Notes: generated from the sequence alone by a model not told the origin. 64,000 bases of DNA from Evansella clarkii (GCF_002019695.1 NZ_KV917376.1:4964764-5028763), one strand, 5' to 3'. Numbered from the stretch's first letter, positions 7,577 to 16,697 are shown. Translations and numbers: made by a program.

Positions 7577-8416
7577 ATGAATCAAAAATGGACCAGTTTA
7601 CTAGTTTCAGGAGTGATTTTATTACTTGCTTCCGGCTGCGGGGACACTTCAGAAGGACAGGAAACAGGTACTGAAATTGACGGGGAAATGATTCTGGCCA
7701 CAACCACAAGCACATATGACACAGGGCTTCTCGATGAACTTATGCCTGTTTTTGAAGAAGAAACAGGTGTGAACGTAAAAATCATTGCTGCAGGTTCCGG
7801 ACAGGCACTTGCTATGGGGGAAGCAGGAGAAGCTGATGCTCTGCTTGCCCATGCACCTGAGGCGGAAGAAGTGCTTGAAGCGGACGGAAAAGTTATTAAC
7901 AGGCACAGGGTTATGCATAATGATTTTATCGTGGCAGGACCTGAAAGCGACTCTGCAGGAATATACGGTTTGCCGGTGGAGGAAGCATTTTCGGAACTTG
8001 CGCGCCAGAACGGGGTCTTTTTCTCAAGAGGTGATGATTCAGGTACACATAAAAAGGAACTTGATATATGGAATCTCGCCGGCACCGAACCTGATTTCGA
8101 AAATTATCAGGAAACGGGACAGGGGATGGGAGAGACGCTGCGGATCGCCAGTGAGCGTGCAGGCTACACCCTGACTGACAGAGGAACATATTTATTTCAG
8201 AAAGAGAACATCGGTAATCTGGCTATTCTCAATGAAGGCGATGAAAGCCTGGAAAATGTATATCATGTTATGCAGGTAAACCCTGATCTGTCTGATAAGA
8301 TTAATGACAAAGCTGCTCAAGCGTTCGTAGATTTCTTCCTCTCCGATGAAACACAATCGTTTATTAAAACATTCGGAGAAGAAGAATGGGGTCAGCCGTT
8401 GTTTTTCACTAACTAA
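7577..8416 (+). CDS. tupA: Tungstate ABC transporter, substrate-binding lipoprotein TupA
   Basis: A 279-residue extracytoplasmic binding protein. The N-terminal signal ends in the lipobox LASGC with Cys21 as the lipid anchor. The mature protein opens with the family motif ATTTSTYDTGLLDELMP (from residue 41), whose threonine and serine residues contact the oxyanion, and it contains SRGDDSGTHKKE, the second anion loop. This wording separates TupA from ModA, which has AAASL instead (see the ModA gene near 60 kb). GGAGGTGA precedes the ATG. It is followed by the permease and ATPase genes of the same transporter. Confidence 0.93.
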   Translation: MNQKWTSLLVSGVILLLASGCGDTSEGQETGTEIDGEMILATTTSTYDTGLLDELMPVFEEETGVNVKIIAAGSGQALAMGEAGEADALLAHAPEAEEVLEADGKVINRHRVMHNDFIVAGPESDSAGIYGLPVEEAFSELARQNGVFFSRGDDSGTHKKELDIWNLAGTEPDFENYQETGQGMGETLRIASERAGYTLTDRGTYLFQKENIGNLAILNEGDESLENVYHVMQVNPDLSDKINDKAAQAFVDFFLSDETQSFIKTFGEEEWGQPLFFTN

Positions 8417-8453
8417 ATTTAAAGTCAAAAGTTATTTTCAAAGGAGCTTTTCA

Positions 8454-9152
8454 ATGGAACTCATCTGGTCGGGGCTGGTTGAAGCCTTTAAAATGATCGT
8501 TCAGCTGGATAACGAAGTGCTGCAGATCACTTTGTTAACTCTGCAAGTCTGCCTTATTTCCACTTTTATCAGCACACTTATCGGCCTCCCCGCCGGAATG
8601 GTTCTGGCGTTCAAAAATTTTGCCGGCAAGCAGCTAATTTTGTTAATTGTACATGCTGGAATGGGCCTGCCTCCTGTAGTGGCAGGCCTTTGGGTTACGA
8701 TGTTTCTCTGGCGGTCAGGTCCTCTTGGAGACCTGCAGTGGCTGTTTACTCCTCAGGCGATAGTCGCTGCTCAAGTTGTCGTTTCACTGCCGATTATTAT
8801 TTCTCTCACATATTCGGCTTTTAAGAAAATTGACTACGCCTTAATTTTGCAAATTAAATCATTGGGACCTACAACAGCACAAAAGGTGTATATGTACATT
8901 AAGGAAGCCCGTTTCGGCATTATGGCCGCGATCATGGCAGGACTGGGAAGAGTCCTGGCAGAAGTGGGAGCTGCTATGATGGTCGGCGGAAATCTTCGGG
9001 GAGAAACAAGGATCTTAACAACAGCGATGGTAATGGAGGTTTCCAGAGGAAACTTTCATATTGCTCTGGCACTCTCCTTCATTCTCATGGCTATTGCCCT
9101 GATTATCACATTTATTTTACTGCACTTGCAGCAGAGGAGGTTCACACCGTGA
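8454..9152 (+). CDS. tupB: Tungstate ABC transporter permease TupB
   Basis: A 232-residue permease with about five to six membrane helices. The cytoplasmic EAA-type coupling loop is visible as EARFGIMAAIMAGLGRVLAEVGA, followed by MMVGGNLRGETRILTTA, typical for the tungstate/molybdate group. I start at the ATG at 8454 because AAAGGAG lies 9 nt upstream; a longer frame reaching back to 8346 overlaps the end of tupA and has no such site. The stop overlaps the start of tupC (GTGA), which points to coupled translation. Confidence 0.93.
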   Translation: MELIWSGLVEAFKMIVQLDNEVLQITLLTLQVCLISTFISTLIGLPAGMVLAFKNFAGKQLILLIVHAGMGLPPVVAGLWVTMFLWRSGPLGDLQWLFTPQAIVAAQVVVSLPIIISLTYSAFKKIDYALILQIKSLGPTTAQKVYMYIKEARFGIMAAIMAGLGRVLAEVGAAMMVGGNLRGETRILTTAMVMEVSRGNFHIALALSFILMAIALIITFILLHLQQRRFTP

Positions 9153-9886
9153 CAGCCTTACTTGATTATAAAGAAATACAATGCATCCGGAACGGCAGAA
9201 TTACTTGCGGATTTGACAAACTAACTTTGACACAAGGAGACCGGCTGGGAATAATCGGGCCGAATGGTGCCGGAAAGTCTACTCTTCTTAAAGCCTGTTC
9301 TCTGCTCGATCCCCCTGATAAAGGAATGATGACATACAAAGGAAAAAGCCTTTCCCTCTCTTCTCCTCCTCTGGATGTCAGAAGAGAATGGGCATGTGTT
9401 TTTCAGCATTCCCAGCGCTTTCAGGGCAATGTATATAAAAATGTGGAGATTGGCCTGTCTATCCGAAAAATAAAAAAAGAAGAACGGCATAACAAAGTTA
9501 TGCATTGGCTGAAAAAATTCCAAATTGAACATCTTGCTGACGCTGACGCGGCGTCTTTATCAGGGGGAGAAGCCCAGAGAATGAATCTGGCCAGGGCATT
9601 TGCCACAAACCCAAAAGTTCTGTTTCTGGACGAGCCGTTTTCAGCACTTGATTTCCCTACTAAGACTGGACTTATCAACCAGCTGAACACCATTCTCCGC
9701 CAGACAAATACAACAATGTTTTTTATTACCCACGATTTAATTGAAATCAGGCAGCTGACAAACCGGCTTATTTATATTGAGAAAGGAAAAGTCTTTGATA
9801 ACGGTGATACCGGGGAAGTTCTCTCACAGCCCTCTCCTCAATTAAACACCTTCTTAGCGCCGTGGCAAACCCTCCTGTCCATTTAA
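9149..9886 (+). CDS. tupC: Tungstate ABC transporter ATP-binding protein TupC
   Basis: A 245-residue ABC ATPase with all motifs: Walker A GPNGAGKST at 37-45, Q-loop FQHSQRF, signature LSGGEAQRM from 137, Walker B VLFLDEP at 157-163 and the switch histidine in ITHD. It starts with GTG, overlapping tupB by 4 nt, with GCAGAGGAGG upstream. It is the last gene of the operon; an AGCAATCC/GGTTTGCT hairpin with seven T follows. It lacks the C-terminal molybdate-binding (MOP) domain of ModC. It is the only oxyanion-type ATPase in this window. Confidence 0.93.
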   Translation: MTALLDYKEIQCIRNGRITCGFDKLTLTQGDRLGIIGPNGAGKSTLLKACSLLDPPDKGMMTYKGKSLSLSSPPLDVRREWACVFQHSQRFQGNVYKNVEIGLSIRKIKKEERHNKVMHWLKKFQIEHLADADAASLSGGEAQRMNLARAFATNPKVLFLDEPFSALDFPTKTGLINQLNTILRQTNTTMFFITHDLIEIRQLTNRLIYIEKGKVFDNGDTGEVLSQPSPQLNTFLAPWQTLLSI

Positions 9887-9921
9887 AAGTGTAATCAGAA
9901 TAGAGGAATATTAGTTTAATT

Positions 9922-9949
9922 AGCAATCCTTAAATGGTTTGCTTTTTTT
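9922..9949 (+). terminator. Terminator of the tup operon
   Basis: AGCAATCC / GGTTTGCT stem with one mismatch, followed directly by a run of seven T, 36 nt after the tupC stop. Confidence 0.75.
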
Positions 9950-10024
9950 ATTTCAGTTCATCTATTTTCCCTATTAAATTTTTGAAATCGGGTAAATAAC
10001 TATAGAGTGGAAAAATAATTTAAA

Positions 10025-10062
10025 ATAAAACGCTTGCAAAACTTGTATAGACAAATTAAAAT
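10025..10062 (+). promoter_or_regulatory. treP promoter with overlapping cre
   Basis: TTGCAA (10034-10039), 17 nt, then TAAAAT (10057-10062) makes a sigma-A-like promoter. ATAAAACGCTTGCA at 10025-10038 reads on the other strand as TGCAAGCGTTTTAT, a 12 of 14 match to the CcpA cre consensus. The first TreR operator lies in the spacer. Confidence 0.45.
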
Positions 10063-10092
10063 ATATTTCAGACCGGTTATTTGTATATACAA
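10043..10092. promoter_or_regulatory. Two TreR operators upstream of treP
   Basis: TTGTATAGACAA (10043-10054) and the perfect palindrome TTGTATATACAA (10081-10092) match the known TreR operator of B. subtilis, 38 bp apart. They place treP under trehalose-6-phosphate control even though treR is not in this window. Confidence 0.8.
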
Positions 10093-10100
10093 ATTCTTTG

Positions 10101-10114
10101 GTTAAACGTTTACA
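10101..10114. promoter_or_regulatory. Candidate cre (CcpA site)
   Basis: GTTAAACGTTTACA; its complement TGTAAACGTTTAAC fits TGWAARCGYTWNCW at 13 of 14 positions. It lies just downstream of the second TreR operator, where bound CcpA would block transcription of treP when glucose is present. Confidence 0.6.
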
Positions 10115-10241
10115 TTTTCGTTAGAACAGAGAATCATATATCATACCGTAAACCAGCAAGATTTTAAACAGACTAATACAAGTGTGATGAATGCACAGCC
10201 TGTGCAGTAAGTAATCAGCTTGTGAGATACAGGAGGGTACT

Positions 10242-11657
10242 ATGGGTAAATATGAAACACAAGCAAAAGAAATTCTAGAAGCAATTGGCGGAGAAGAAAA
10301 TGTTAATAAAGCCACTCACTGTGTCACAAGACTTCGTTTTTCTTTAAAAGACGAATCAAAAGTAGATTCAGAAAAACTGGAATCACTCGACCTGGTTAAA
10401 GGGGCATTTTCCTCTAACGGGCAGTACCAGGTTATTATCGGCCAGGGTACAGTAGATCAGGTTTACCGGGATATGGTGGCAATATCCAGTATTGGAGAAG
10501 CAACTAAAGACGATGTAAAAGAAGAATCATCTAAGAAAATGAATCCTTTCCAGAGAGCAATTAAGACTCTTGCGGATATATTTATTCCAATATTGCCTGC
10601 CATCGTAACTGCAGGTCTCCTGCTCGGATTAAATAATATTCTGACAGGTGAAGATATTTTCTACCCAGGGCAGTCTATTATTGACGTCCATCCACAATGG
10701 GCAGACTTTGCAACGATGGTAAACGTAATCGCTAGTGCAGCGTTCGCCTTTTTGCCAGCCTTAATCGGGTGGTCGGCAGTTAAAAGGTTTGGCGGAAGTG
10801 AGCTGCTGGGTATTGTTTTAGGTTTGATTTTAGTTCATCCTGATTTATTAAACGCCTGGGCTTATGGAGATGCGCAAGCGGAAGGTACAGTTCCAATTTG
10901 GAATTTATTCGGACTGGAAGTGGAAGCTATCGGTTACCAGGGTCAGGTATTGCCGGTATTGTTCGCATCCTATATATTAGCAAAAATAGAATTAGCACTC
11001 AGGAAACGAGTTCCTGAATCCATTCAGCTTTTAGTAGTCGCTCCAGTAGCTTTACTAGTGACCGGTTTTATCACATTTATCGCAATCGGCCCAATTACGT
11101 TTACACTTGGTAATACTATTACTGATTTCTTTATCTGGATGTTCAGTGCTGCTCCTGCAATCGGCGGACTTGTATATGGTGCTCTTTACGCACCGTTGGT
11201 TGTAACTGGTATGCACCACGCATTCCTTGCAGTCGATTTACAGCTGGCAGGTTCCGGGCACGGAACATTCCTGTGGCCAATCCTCGCCTTATCAAATATT
11301 GCGCAAGGATCAGCTGCTATGGCGATGATATTCGTAACAAGAAATGAAAACTTAAAAGGTTTAGCAGGTACTTCAGGTGTTTCAGCATATCTGGGCATCA
11401 CAGAACCTGCAATGTTCGGGGTTAATATCCGTTATCGTTTCCCGTTCATCTGTGCGATTATCGGTGCTTCATTAAGTGGTATGTTCATCACTATTAATAA
11501 CGTACTTGCACATTCAGTCGGTGTTGGCGGGCTTCCTGCTTTCCTTTCCATCATGACCACTGGCTGGACTTCATTCTTTATCGGTATGGGAATTGCGATC
11601 ATTGTCCCATTCGCGTTAACATTTATGTACGGAAGATTTGTCGCAAAAACTCAATAA
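10242..11657 (+). CDS. treP: Trehalose-specific PTS enzyme IIBC (TreP)
   Basis: A 471-residue PTS permease that imports trehalose and phosphorylates it to trehalose-6-phosphate. The IIB domain is at about 1-85 with the phosphorylated Cys27 in KATHCVTRLRF; the IIC domain follows with about ten membrane helices and the conserved segments TLADIFIPILPAIVTAGLL, GWSAVKRFGG and ITEPAMFGVN. No IIA domain is attached, as in B. subtilis TreP, where another glucose-type IIA serves it. The two TreR operators upstream back the assignment over sucrose PTS. treA and treR, which normally follow, are absent; the next gene is convergent psuG. ACAGGAGGG precedes the ATG. Confidence 0.92.
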   Translation: MGKYETQAKEILEAIGGEENVNKATHCVTRLRFSLKDESKVDSEKLESLDLVKGAFSSNGQYQVIIGQGTVDQVYRDMVAISSIGEATKDDVKEESSKKMNPFQRAIKTLADIFIPILPAIVTAGLLLGLNNILTGEDIFYPGQSIIDVHPQWADFATMVNVIASAAFAFLPALIGWSAVKRFGGSELLGIVLGLILVHPDLLNAWAYGDAQAEGTVPIWNLFGLEVEAIGYQGQVLPVLFASYILAKIELALRKRVPESIQLLVVAPVALLVTGFITFIAIGPITFTLGNTITDFFIWMFSAAPAIGGLVYGALYAPLVVTGMHHAFLAVDLQLAGSGHGTFLWPILALSNIAQGSAAMAMIFVTRNENLKGLAGTSGVSAYLGITEPAMFGVNIRYRFPFICAIIGASLSGMFITINNVLAHSVGVGGLPAFLSIMTTGWTSFFIGMGIAIIVPFALTFMYGRFVAKTQ

Positions 11658-11660
11658 GCA

Positions 11661-11691
11661 AAAAAGTCGGGGGCCAGACCCCCGACTTTTT
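11661..11691. terminator. Strong terminator between treP and psuG
   Basis: Perfect 13-bp stem AAAAAGTCGGGGG / CCCCCGACTTTTT with a 5-nt loop. The A and T arms let it work in both directions for the convergent genes. Confidence 0.9.
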
Positions 11692-11713
11692 CATGTAAAA
11701 ATATGTGATAATA

Positions 11714-12640
11714 TTATTCACTTCTTCTCTTTTTTAAGGCCACCGCGAGCTGCCCGCCTGTAAGTGCGTTATTCTCTACTAATGCAATATTTGTTTCCAG
11801 TGTTTTGCCTTCGCTTAATTCCTTCAGCCTGGACAGTAAAAATGGGGTTGTTTCTTTACCGCTGATTCCTTTTTGCTCTGCTTCTTTCATCGCATTAGCA
11901 ATAATACTTTCAATCTGCTCAGGATTCATTTCAAATTCTTCAGGTACAGGGTTTCCAATAACAGCTCCACCTTTAAGGCCAAGCTCCCATTTCACAGCGA
12001 GAATTTCAGCTATATCCTCTGCGGAACTCCCTTCCACATCTACTCCAAAACCGCTGTCTCTCGTATAGAAAGCCGGGAACTTGTCTGTTTTATATCCTAT
12101 AACAGGTACTCCATGAGTCTCCAGATATTCCAGTGTCAGGCCGATATCGAGAATCGACTTTGCTCCTGCACAAACAACAGCAACACTTGTTTTCGCAAGC
12201 TCCTGCAAATCCGCGGAAATATCCATCGTCGCTGTCGCACCCCTGTGCACACCCCCGATTCCACCAGTAACAAAAACATCCACACCTGCAAGCTCCGCGC
12301 AAATCATCGTAGCAGCAACCGTAGTTGCTCCAGTCTTACGCTGGCTTAATACAGCAGGTAAATCACGGCGGCTTACTTTTACAACGCCCTGTTCTTTTGC
12401 AAGTCTTTCCAGATCCTCTTCACTAAGGCCTGCCCGGATTTTCCCATCCATAATCGCCATCGTTGCCGGAACAGCCCCTTGTTCACGAATAATTTCCTCC
12501 ACCCGCTTGGCGGTTTTCACATTTTCCGGATATGGCATCCCGTGAGAAATAATTGTAGATTCCAGAGCAACCACAGGCTTCCCTGCTTTCTTAGCTTCCA
12601 ATACCTCTTCTGAAAAAACAATATAATCTTTTAATTCCAT
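11714..12640 (-). CDS. psuG: Pseudouridine-5'-phosphate glycosidase
   Basis: A 308-residue enzyme that splits pseudouridine 5'-phosphate into uracil and ribose 5-phosphate, the second step of pseudouridine salvage. Family signatures visible are ALESTIISHGMPYPEN near the N terminus, the glycine-rich FVTGGIGGVHRGA in the middle and the SRLKELSEGK region near the end. Length matches the family. GGAGGAATAAACT precedes the ATG. It lies 73 nt downstream of the kinase gene for the first step in the same direction, so the two form an operon. No pseudouridine transporter gene is adjacent. Confidence 0.95.
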   Translation of the reverse strand: MELKDYIVFSEEVLEAKKAGKPVVALESTIISHGMPYPENVKTAKRVEEIIREQGAVPATMAIMDGKIRAGLSEEDLERLAKEQGVVKVSRRDLPAVLSQRKTGATTVAATMICAELAGVDVFVTGGIGGVHRGATATMDISADLQELAKTSVAVVCAGAKSILDIGLTLEYLETHGVPVIGYKTDKFPAFYTRDSGFGVDVEGSSAEDIAEILAVKWELGLKGGAVIGNPVPEEFEMNPEQIESIIANAMKEAEQKGISGKETTPFLLSRLKELSEGKTLETNIALVENNALTGGQLAVALKKRRSE

Positions 12641-12713
12641 AGTTTATTCCTCCATTTGTTTTAAAGATTTTCTTCTCAAAGTTAATTTATTTTTCACTCA
12701 AGCAGTTCGCTCT

Positions 12714-13814
12714 CTATTCTCCTGCCTTTTCCGCTCTTTCACGGAGCTTATCGGCAGACAGATCCTGAAAAACTGTTTCATTTGTTTCCAATGCCAGCGC
12801 TGCACCGGCAAGGCCGTAACGGCAAGACTGCTCAATACCCAACCCTGTAAATATGCCATAAAAAAAGCCGGATGAAAAAGCATCTCCTGCGCCAGTGACA
12901 TCTTTTACTTCTGCACCAAGAGCCTTAAGTGTTCCCTTCTCTCCATCGCTAGTTAAAAAGGTTACACCATCCTTGCCGGCAGTCACAACGAGATTTTTAA
13001 TCCCAAGATCAATTATCTGTTCCATATCAGAAAATAATCCGTTACCAGAAACAATTGAATATTGCCTGCATATTGTTTCCAATTCCTCTTTGTTGCAGAT
13101 CAAATAGTCAATTCCTGTAAGGTCGTCCGGCAGGCGGTCGACTTTTTTGGCGGAAACTGGCACAACTGCAGTTAAAGCATTTACTGCTTTTCTCTCATCA
13201 ATGATTGCTGTCAATACTTCCTTAGGGAAATTTGTATCCAGAATTGCAAGTGAAGCAGTTCTTATATGAATCAATTTATCCTTCAATGTGTCTGATGTTA
13301 TGGAATCATATATTTCCATATCCGCCAGGGCAAACAACATTTCACCTGTACTGTCCAGTACAGCTGTATAGGTTCCTGCTCTTTCTCCCTGGACCTTAAC
13401 AGATGGAGAAACATCCGCAAACTGAGATAACTCAGAAGAAATCTTTTTACTCGCGGCATCTTCCCCGATCGCAGTCAGAATAGATACAGGCACCTGCAGT
13501 CTCCCAAGGTTTTCTGCAATATTTCTTGCAACGCCGCCACTCGTTTCAGTGAATGTCACAGGGTTGGAATCTCCCCATTTGAAGGAGGTCTTTACTGAAG
13601 CTTTCCTGTCAACGTTCGCGCCGCCTACGCAGAGCACCCTTTCACTATCGTTAACTATATAGGCACGGCCGATAATTTTTCCTGTTTTTATTAATCCGGA
13701 GATATACCCAGCAACTCTGGAACGGGAGAGAGATAAACGTTCGGCAATCTCCTGCTGGGTGATATATGGATTTTCTTTTATAAGCTTTAAAATCAGCCCT
13801 TCTTTGTCAGCCAA
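12714..13814 (-). CDS. psuK: Pseudouridine kinase (PfkB family) with N-terminal HTH
   Basis: A 366-residue sugar kinase. Residues about 1-60 form a winged-helix domain (NPYITQQEIAERLSLSRSRVAGYISGL), and the rest is a PfkB ribokinase fold with GGANVDRKA near residue 65 and the catalytic DVTGAGDAF with Asp311. Pairing with psuG sets the substrate as pseudouridine. The fused DNA-binding domain suggests it also controls its own operon (inference). Start is TTG with AAGGAGGG 8 nt upstream. The gene is divergent from the AarF-like gene across a 246-nt gap in which I see no clear operator. Confidence 0.9.
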   Translation of the reverse strand: MADKEGLILKLIKENPYITQQEIAERLSLSRSRVAGYISGLIKTGKIIGRAYIVNDSERVLCVGGANVDRKASVKTSFKWGDSNPVTFTETSGGVARNIAENLGRLQVPVSILTAIGEDAASKKISSELSQFADVSPSVKVQGERAGTYTAVLDSTGEMLFALADMEIYDSITSDTLKDKLIHIRTASLAILDTNFPKEVLTAIIDERKAVNALTAVVPVSAKKVDRLPDDLTGIDYLICNKEELETICRQYSIVSGNGLFSDMEQIIDLGIKNLVVTAGKDGVTFLTSDGEKGTLKALGAEVKDVTGAGDAFSSGFFYGIFTGLGIEQSCRYGLAGAALALETNETVFQDLSADKLRERAEKAGE

Positions 13815-14060
13815 TAGTACCGCCCTCCTTTAGTTTATATTATAAACATTTGTTTGTTATTTGGTCAAGTGTTTATTTAATCCATTAGAAAGTGAGACAT
13901 ATTATGACAGCTTTTGGGGAATAGAGGTAAAAAAACTATGCTATTTCATAATCAGAGTAATAGATTCCAGGCATGGGATATTTTCAGCTGCCTATCACTC
14001 CTGGTACAAAACCCATTAAATTAACTGAGTATCTTTCACCGCTATGGAGGTGGCAAAAAC

Positions 14061-15704
14061 TTGAAGCAACGCTCGTTATACCGCATTACAGTTATCGTTT
14101 CTATGTTTGTCAAATTTATTCTCCAGCTTTATTTGTTTAAAAAAAGAAATAAAAACTGGGACTCAGTTACCAATGAAAAATGGACTGATCTGCTAAAAAA
14201 ACAAGCAATAGAATACAGGGATAAGTCTATCTCCCTTGGAGGTTTAATGATTAAAGTGGGCCAGTTTCTGAGCACGAGAGGAGACATATTCCCTGAAGCC
14301 TTTATAAATGAACTTGACGATCTGTCTGACCAGGTTCCCCCGGTGCCCACGGAAATATCTATGGAAATACTGGAAGAGGAATGGAGAAGAAAAAAAGAAG
14401 ATCATCTGAAGATGATATCCTCGGACCCTATTGCTTCCGCCTCTATCGGCGAAGTGTATAAAGGAACGCTGAATAATGGTACAGATGTAGCTGTAAAAAT
14501 TCAGCGGCATAATATCGATAAAATCATTCACACGGATTTTAAGGCTCTGAAAATTGTGTTATGGCTTTCGGAACGTTTTACTTCCTTTGGAGAAAAAGTT
14601 AATCTGAAGGCTCTTCATAGAGAAATGGTAACAACGATAGGGAATGAACTGGATTATAGAAAGGAACTGAAAAACGGGCTAGAATTCCGCGAGAGATTTC
14701 AGGATACAGAGAGTATATACATCCCCGATTTTTATGAAAAACTATGTACAAAACGCGTTCTCGTCATGGAATGGGTTGAAGGAGCAAAAGTCACGGATAC
14801 TGAGTTTCTGGATAAGCACCGTCTGAACAGAAAGGAAATTGCAGAGGAACTGTATGACTTCATTTTCAGACACCTGCTCCATCATGGCACTTTCCATGCC
14901 GATCCTCACCAGGGCAATATCCTTGTTGACGAAAATGGCCGGATTATTATTATCGATTTTGGAATGATCGGTGAAATAAAACGGGACGATGCTTTACATC
15001 TGCGCCAGATGATACAGGGGTTTGTCTTAAAAGACTACCCTCTGGTGATAGGCCAGCTCGAAAAACTTGGCTTTCTTCTTCCCAACACTGATAAAAAGAA
15101 ACTGCAGGATACGTTTAAAACTCTTTCTGAAGCTTACCTGGAGGATTCCTCCGGGGTATCCGACGAGGAAAAAATCGAACATCTTCTCGGTGATGTTCAG
15201 GAAATCATAAGAAAAGAACCTATCCAGCTACCGGCACAGTATGCTTTTTTAATCAGGGCATCCGCCATCGCAACAGGAGTTCTAACTATTGTTGACCCTG
15301 AAATTGATTTTATTGAGTTAGGAAAGCCCATTGTCCGGGAATGGGTAGAAGAAACAGGTCAAAATGATGAAAACATCAAATACCAGGTGTTAAAGGAAGC
15401 TGCGAAACCGCTCCTGGAAGTTCCCCGCAACCTAAACACCTGGCTAGAGGCTCCGGAACATCAGCGTACGTCTGAAGAAGCGAGAGAGTGGCACCGATTT
15501 AATCATCATCGCCTGCTTATGGGAATTGCGTTTTCCCTCTCTGCTTTCTTAATTTCATTAGTATTTGTTTTTTTAGCTGTCTGGACTGGCAGTGAACTTA
15601 TGCAGATTACTGCTGGAAGCGCAGCGATAATCTCATTAACAACCGGTATTCTCATTTTCAGAAAGCATAAAAACTGGATAACTGAGGAACGGAAATATAA
15701 ATAA
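14061..15704 (+). CDS. ABC1/UbiB (AarF) family atypical kinase
   Basis: A 547-residue member of the ABC1/UbiB atypical protein-kinase-like family. The invariant KVGQ motif is at 65-68, ASIGEVYKG near 127-135, the nucleotide-binding Lys in VAVKIQR (about 146), the catalytic loop DPHQGN at 281-286 and DFG at 299-301. Two membrane helices close the C terminus. In bacteria with ubiquinone these proteins support quinone synthesis; in menaquinone-only Bacillaceae the role is unclear. It starts with TTG behind ATGGAGG. The next gene, 27 nt downstream, encodes a phasin-like coiled-coil protein, a pairing I recall from other Bacillaceae. Confidence 0.88.
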   Translation: MKQRSLYRITVIVSMFVKFILQLYLFKKRNKNWDSVTNEKWTDLLKKQAIEYRDKSISLGGLMIKVGQFLSTRGDIFPEAFINELDDLSDQVPPVPTEISMEILEEEWRRKKEDHLKMISSDPIASASIGEVYKGTLNNGTDVAVKIQRHNIDKIIHTDFKALKIVLWLSERFTSFGEKVNLKALHREMVTTIGNELDYRKELKNGLEFRERFQDTESIYIPDFYEKLCTKRVLVMEWVEGAKVTDTEFLDKHRLNRKEIAEELYDFIFRHLLHHGTFHADPHQGNILVDENGRIIIIDFGMIGEIKRDDALHLRQMIQGFVLKDYPLVIGQLEKLGFLLPNTDKKKLQDTFKTLSEAYLEDSSGVSDEEKIEHLLGDVQEIIRKEPIQLPAQYAFLIRASAIATGVLTIVDPEIDFIELGKPIVREWVEETGQNDENIKYQVLKEAAKPLLEVPRNLNTWLEAPEHQRTSEEAREWHRFNHHRLLMGIAFSLSAFLISLVFVFLAVWTGSELMQITAGSAAIISLTTGILIFRKHKNWITEERKYK

Positions 15705-15731
15705 ACTCATTCATTAACAGGAGGCGAGAAT

Positions 15732-16232
15732 ATGAGCGACCTGCTAAAAAAAGGATTTCTGCTGGGGCTCGGTGCCGCAGTAACAGGTAAGGAGCGCGCA
15801 GAAAAATATCTTGATGAATTACTTGCTAAAGGTAAGATCACTCCGAAAGAAGCCGATGAGATGTATGATAGTTTTATTAAAAAGGGACAGGAAACCGAAG
15901 AAAAATGGACATCCCGCTCCAGGGATTCGGTCAGAACCATGCTTCTTGAAGACTTTGAGTTAGTTCCCCGGGACGAGTTCCTGCAGCTGCAGGAGCGGGT
16001 TACTTTACTGGAAGCAAAACTGAAAGAACAGGCCCAGGCACCTGAAAATAATGACTCAAACCATAGAGATAAGTCCTCTCTCGACAGCAGCATGAGCTTA
16101 TACACAACAACGGAGTCTGCAGACGCTGGCAATAAAAAGTCCGCCGGGAATGAGGAGGAACAGAAATCGCACAATACACCAAGAAAAGATCCTGAAGACC
16201 CTCACAATCTTAGCGATGATAAAGAAAAATAA
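15732..16232 (+). CDS. Phasin-like coiled-coil protein, partner of the AarF kinase
   Basis: A 166-residue protein in two parts. The first 100 residues (LLKKGFLLGLGAAVTGKERAEKYLDELLAKG, then SVRTMLLEDFELVPRDEFLQL) have the short hydrophobic lead, helical repeats and final coiled coil of small phasin-related proteins. The last 60 residues are a charged, Asn/Ser/Asp-rich tail of low complexity. There is no catalytic motif. It lies 27 nt after the AarF-like gene, so the two are probably co-transcribed and may act together at membranes or lipid inclusions (inference). AGGAGGCGAG precedes the ATG. Confidence 0.75.
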   Translation: MSDLLKKGFLLGLGAAVTGKERAEKYLDELLAKGKITPKEADEMYDSFIKKGQETEEKWTSRSRDSVRTMLLEDFELVPRDEFLQLQERVTLLEAKLKEQAQAPENNDSNHRDKSSLDSSMSLYTTTESADAGNKKSAGNEEEQKSHNTPRKDPEDPHNLSDDKEK

Positions 16233-16278
16233 CTCCAGGCGATATTACACTGGCCAGAACAAAACAGTATTATCAGTA

Positions 16279-16313
16279 AACAGCACGTCCTGCTGCAGGG
16301 GCGTGCTGTTTTT
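16279..16313 (+). terminator. Terminator of the aarF-phasin unit
   Basis: AACAGCACG / CGTGCTGTT stem with a 14-nt loop, then TTT, about 45 nt after the stop codon. It separates this unit from splA-splB. Confidence 0.8.
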
Positions 16314-16439
16314 CTGTGAAAAAATCTTAATTGCTGGACCGCTCTTTCCCCCGGCATAATTAACCAGCTGCCAGGCTGAATATTGTCTTTCTCCTTACCT
16401 AATATTAAGAAAGACATACCACAGGAGGAGGAGAAATAA

Positions 16440-16697
16440 ATGGATATATCACATCTCCAGGAAGGAGACAGTGTTTACGTAATAACCAGAAACCCCCATA
16501 CACAATCAGTTGCGGAAATTCAGGAGGCTTCCGTTACTGAACATCCTGACCATCCTGGCCGTCTCGTTATGTTTCTTTTTGAGGAATACTTCCCTTTAAC
16601 AGACGACAGTGCCATTTTCCCTACCGAAGAGGAAGCACAAAAAATGTATAATGTTTATTTTGGAGATGAGACTCTGCAGGGCGACTGGCAGATCTAA
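16440..16697 (+). CDS. splA: SplA, regulator of spore photoproduct lyase
   Basis: An 85-residue protein matching SplA, the small TRAP-like negative regulator of the spl operon in B. subtilis. Shared wording includes GDSVYVITRNPHTQ, HPDHPGRLVMFLFE, YFPLTDDSAIF and EEEAQKMY. It is directly followed, 36 nt on, by splB, the same order as in B. subtilis. GGAGGAGGAG precedes the ATG. In B. subtilis the operon is read by sigma-G in the forespore. A TGAATA at 16377 could be a matching -35, but I do not see a convincing -10. Confidence 0.9.
   Translation: MDISHLQEGDSVYVITRNPHTQSVAEIQEASVTEHPDHPGRLVMFLFEEYFPLTDDSAIFPTEEEAQKMYNVYFGDETLQGDWQI

Noticed and set aside
7582..8085. Leftward 167-codon ORF over tupA
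   Set aside because: Antisense shadow of a clear lipoprotein gene; Ser-rich translation with no motif.
16377..16412. Sigma-G promoter before splA
   Set aside because: TGAATA could be a -35, but no CATACTA-like -10 lies at the right distance.
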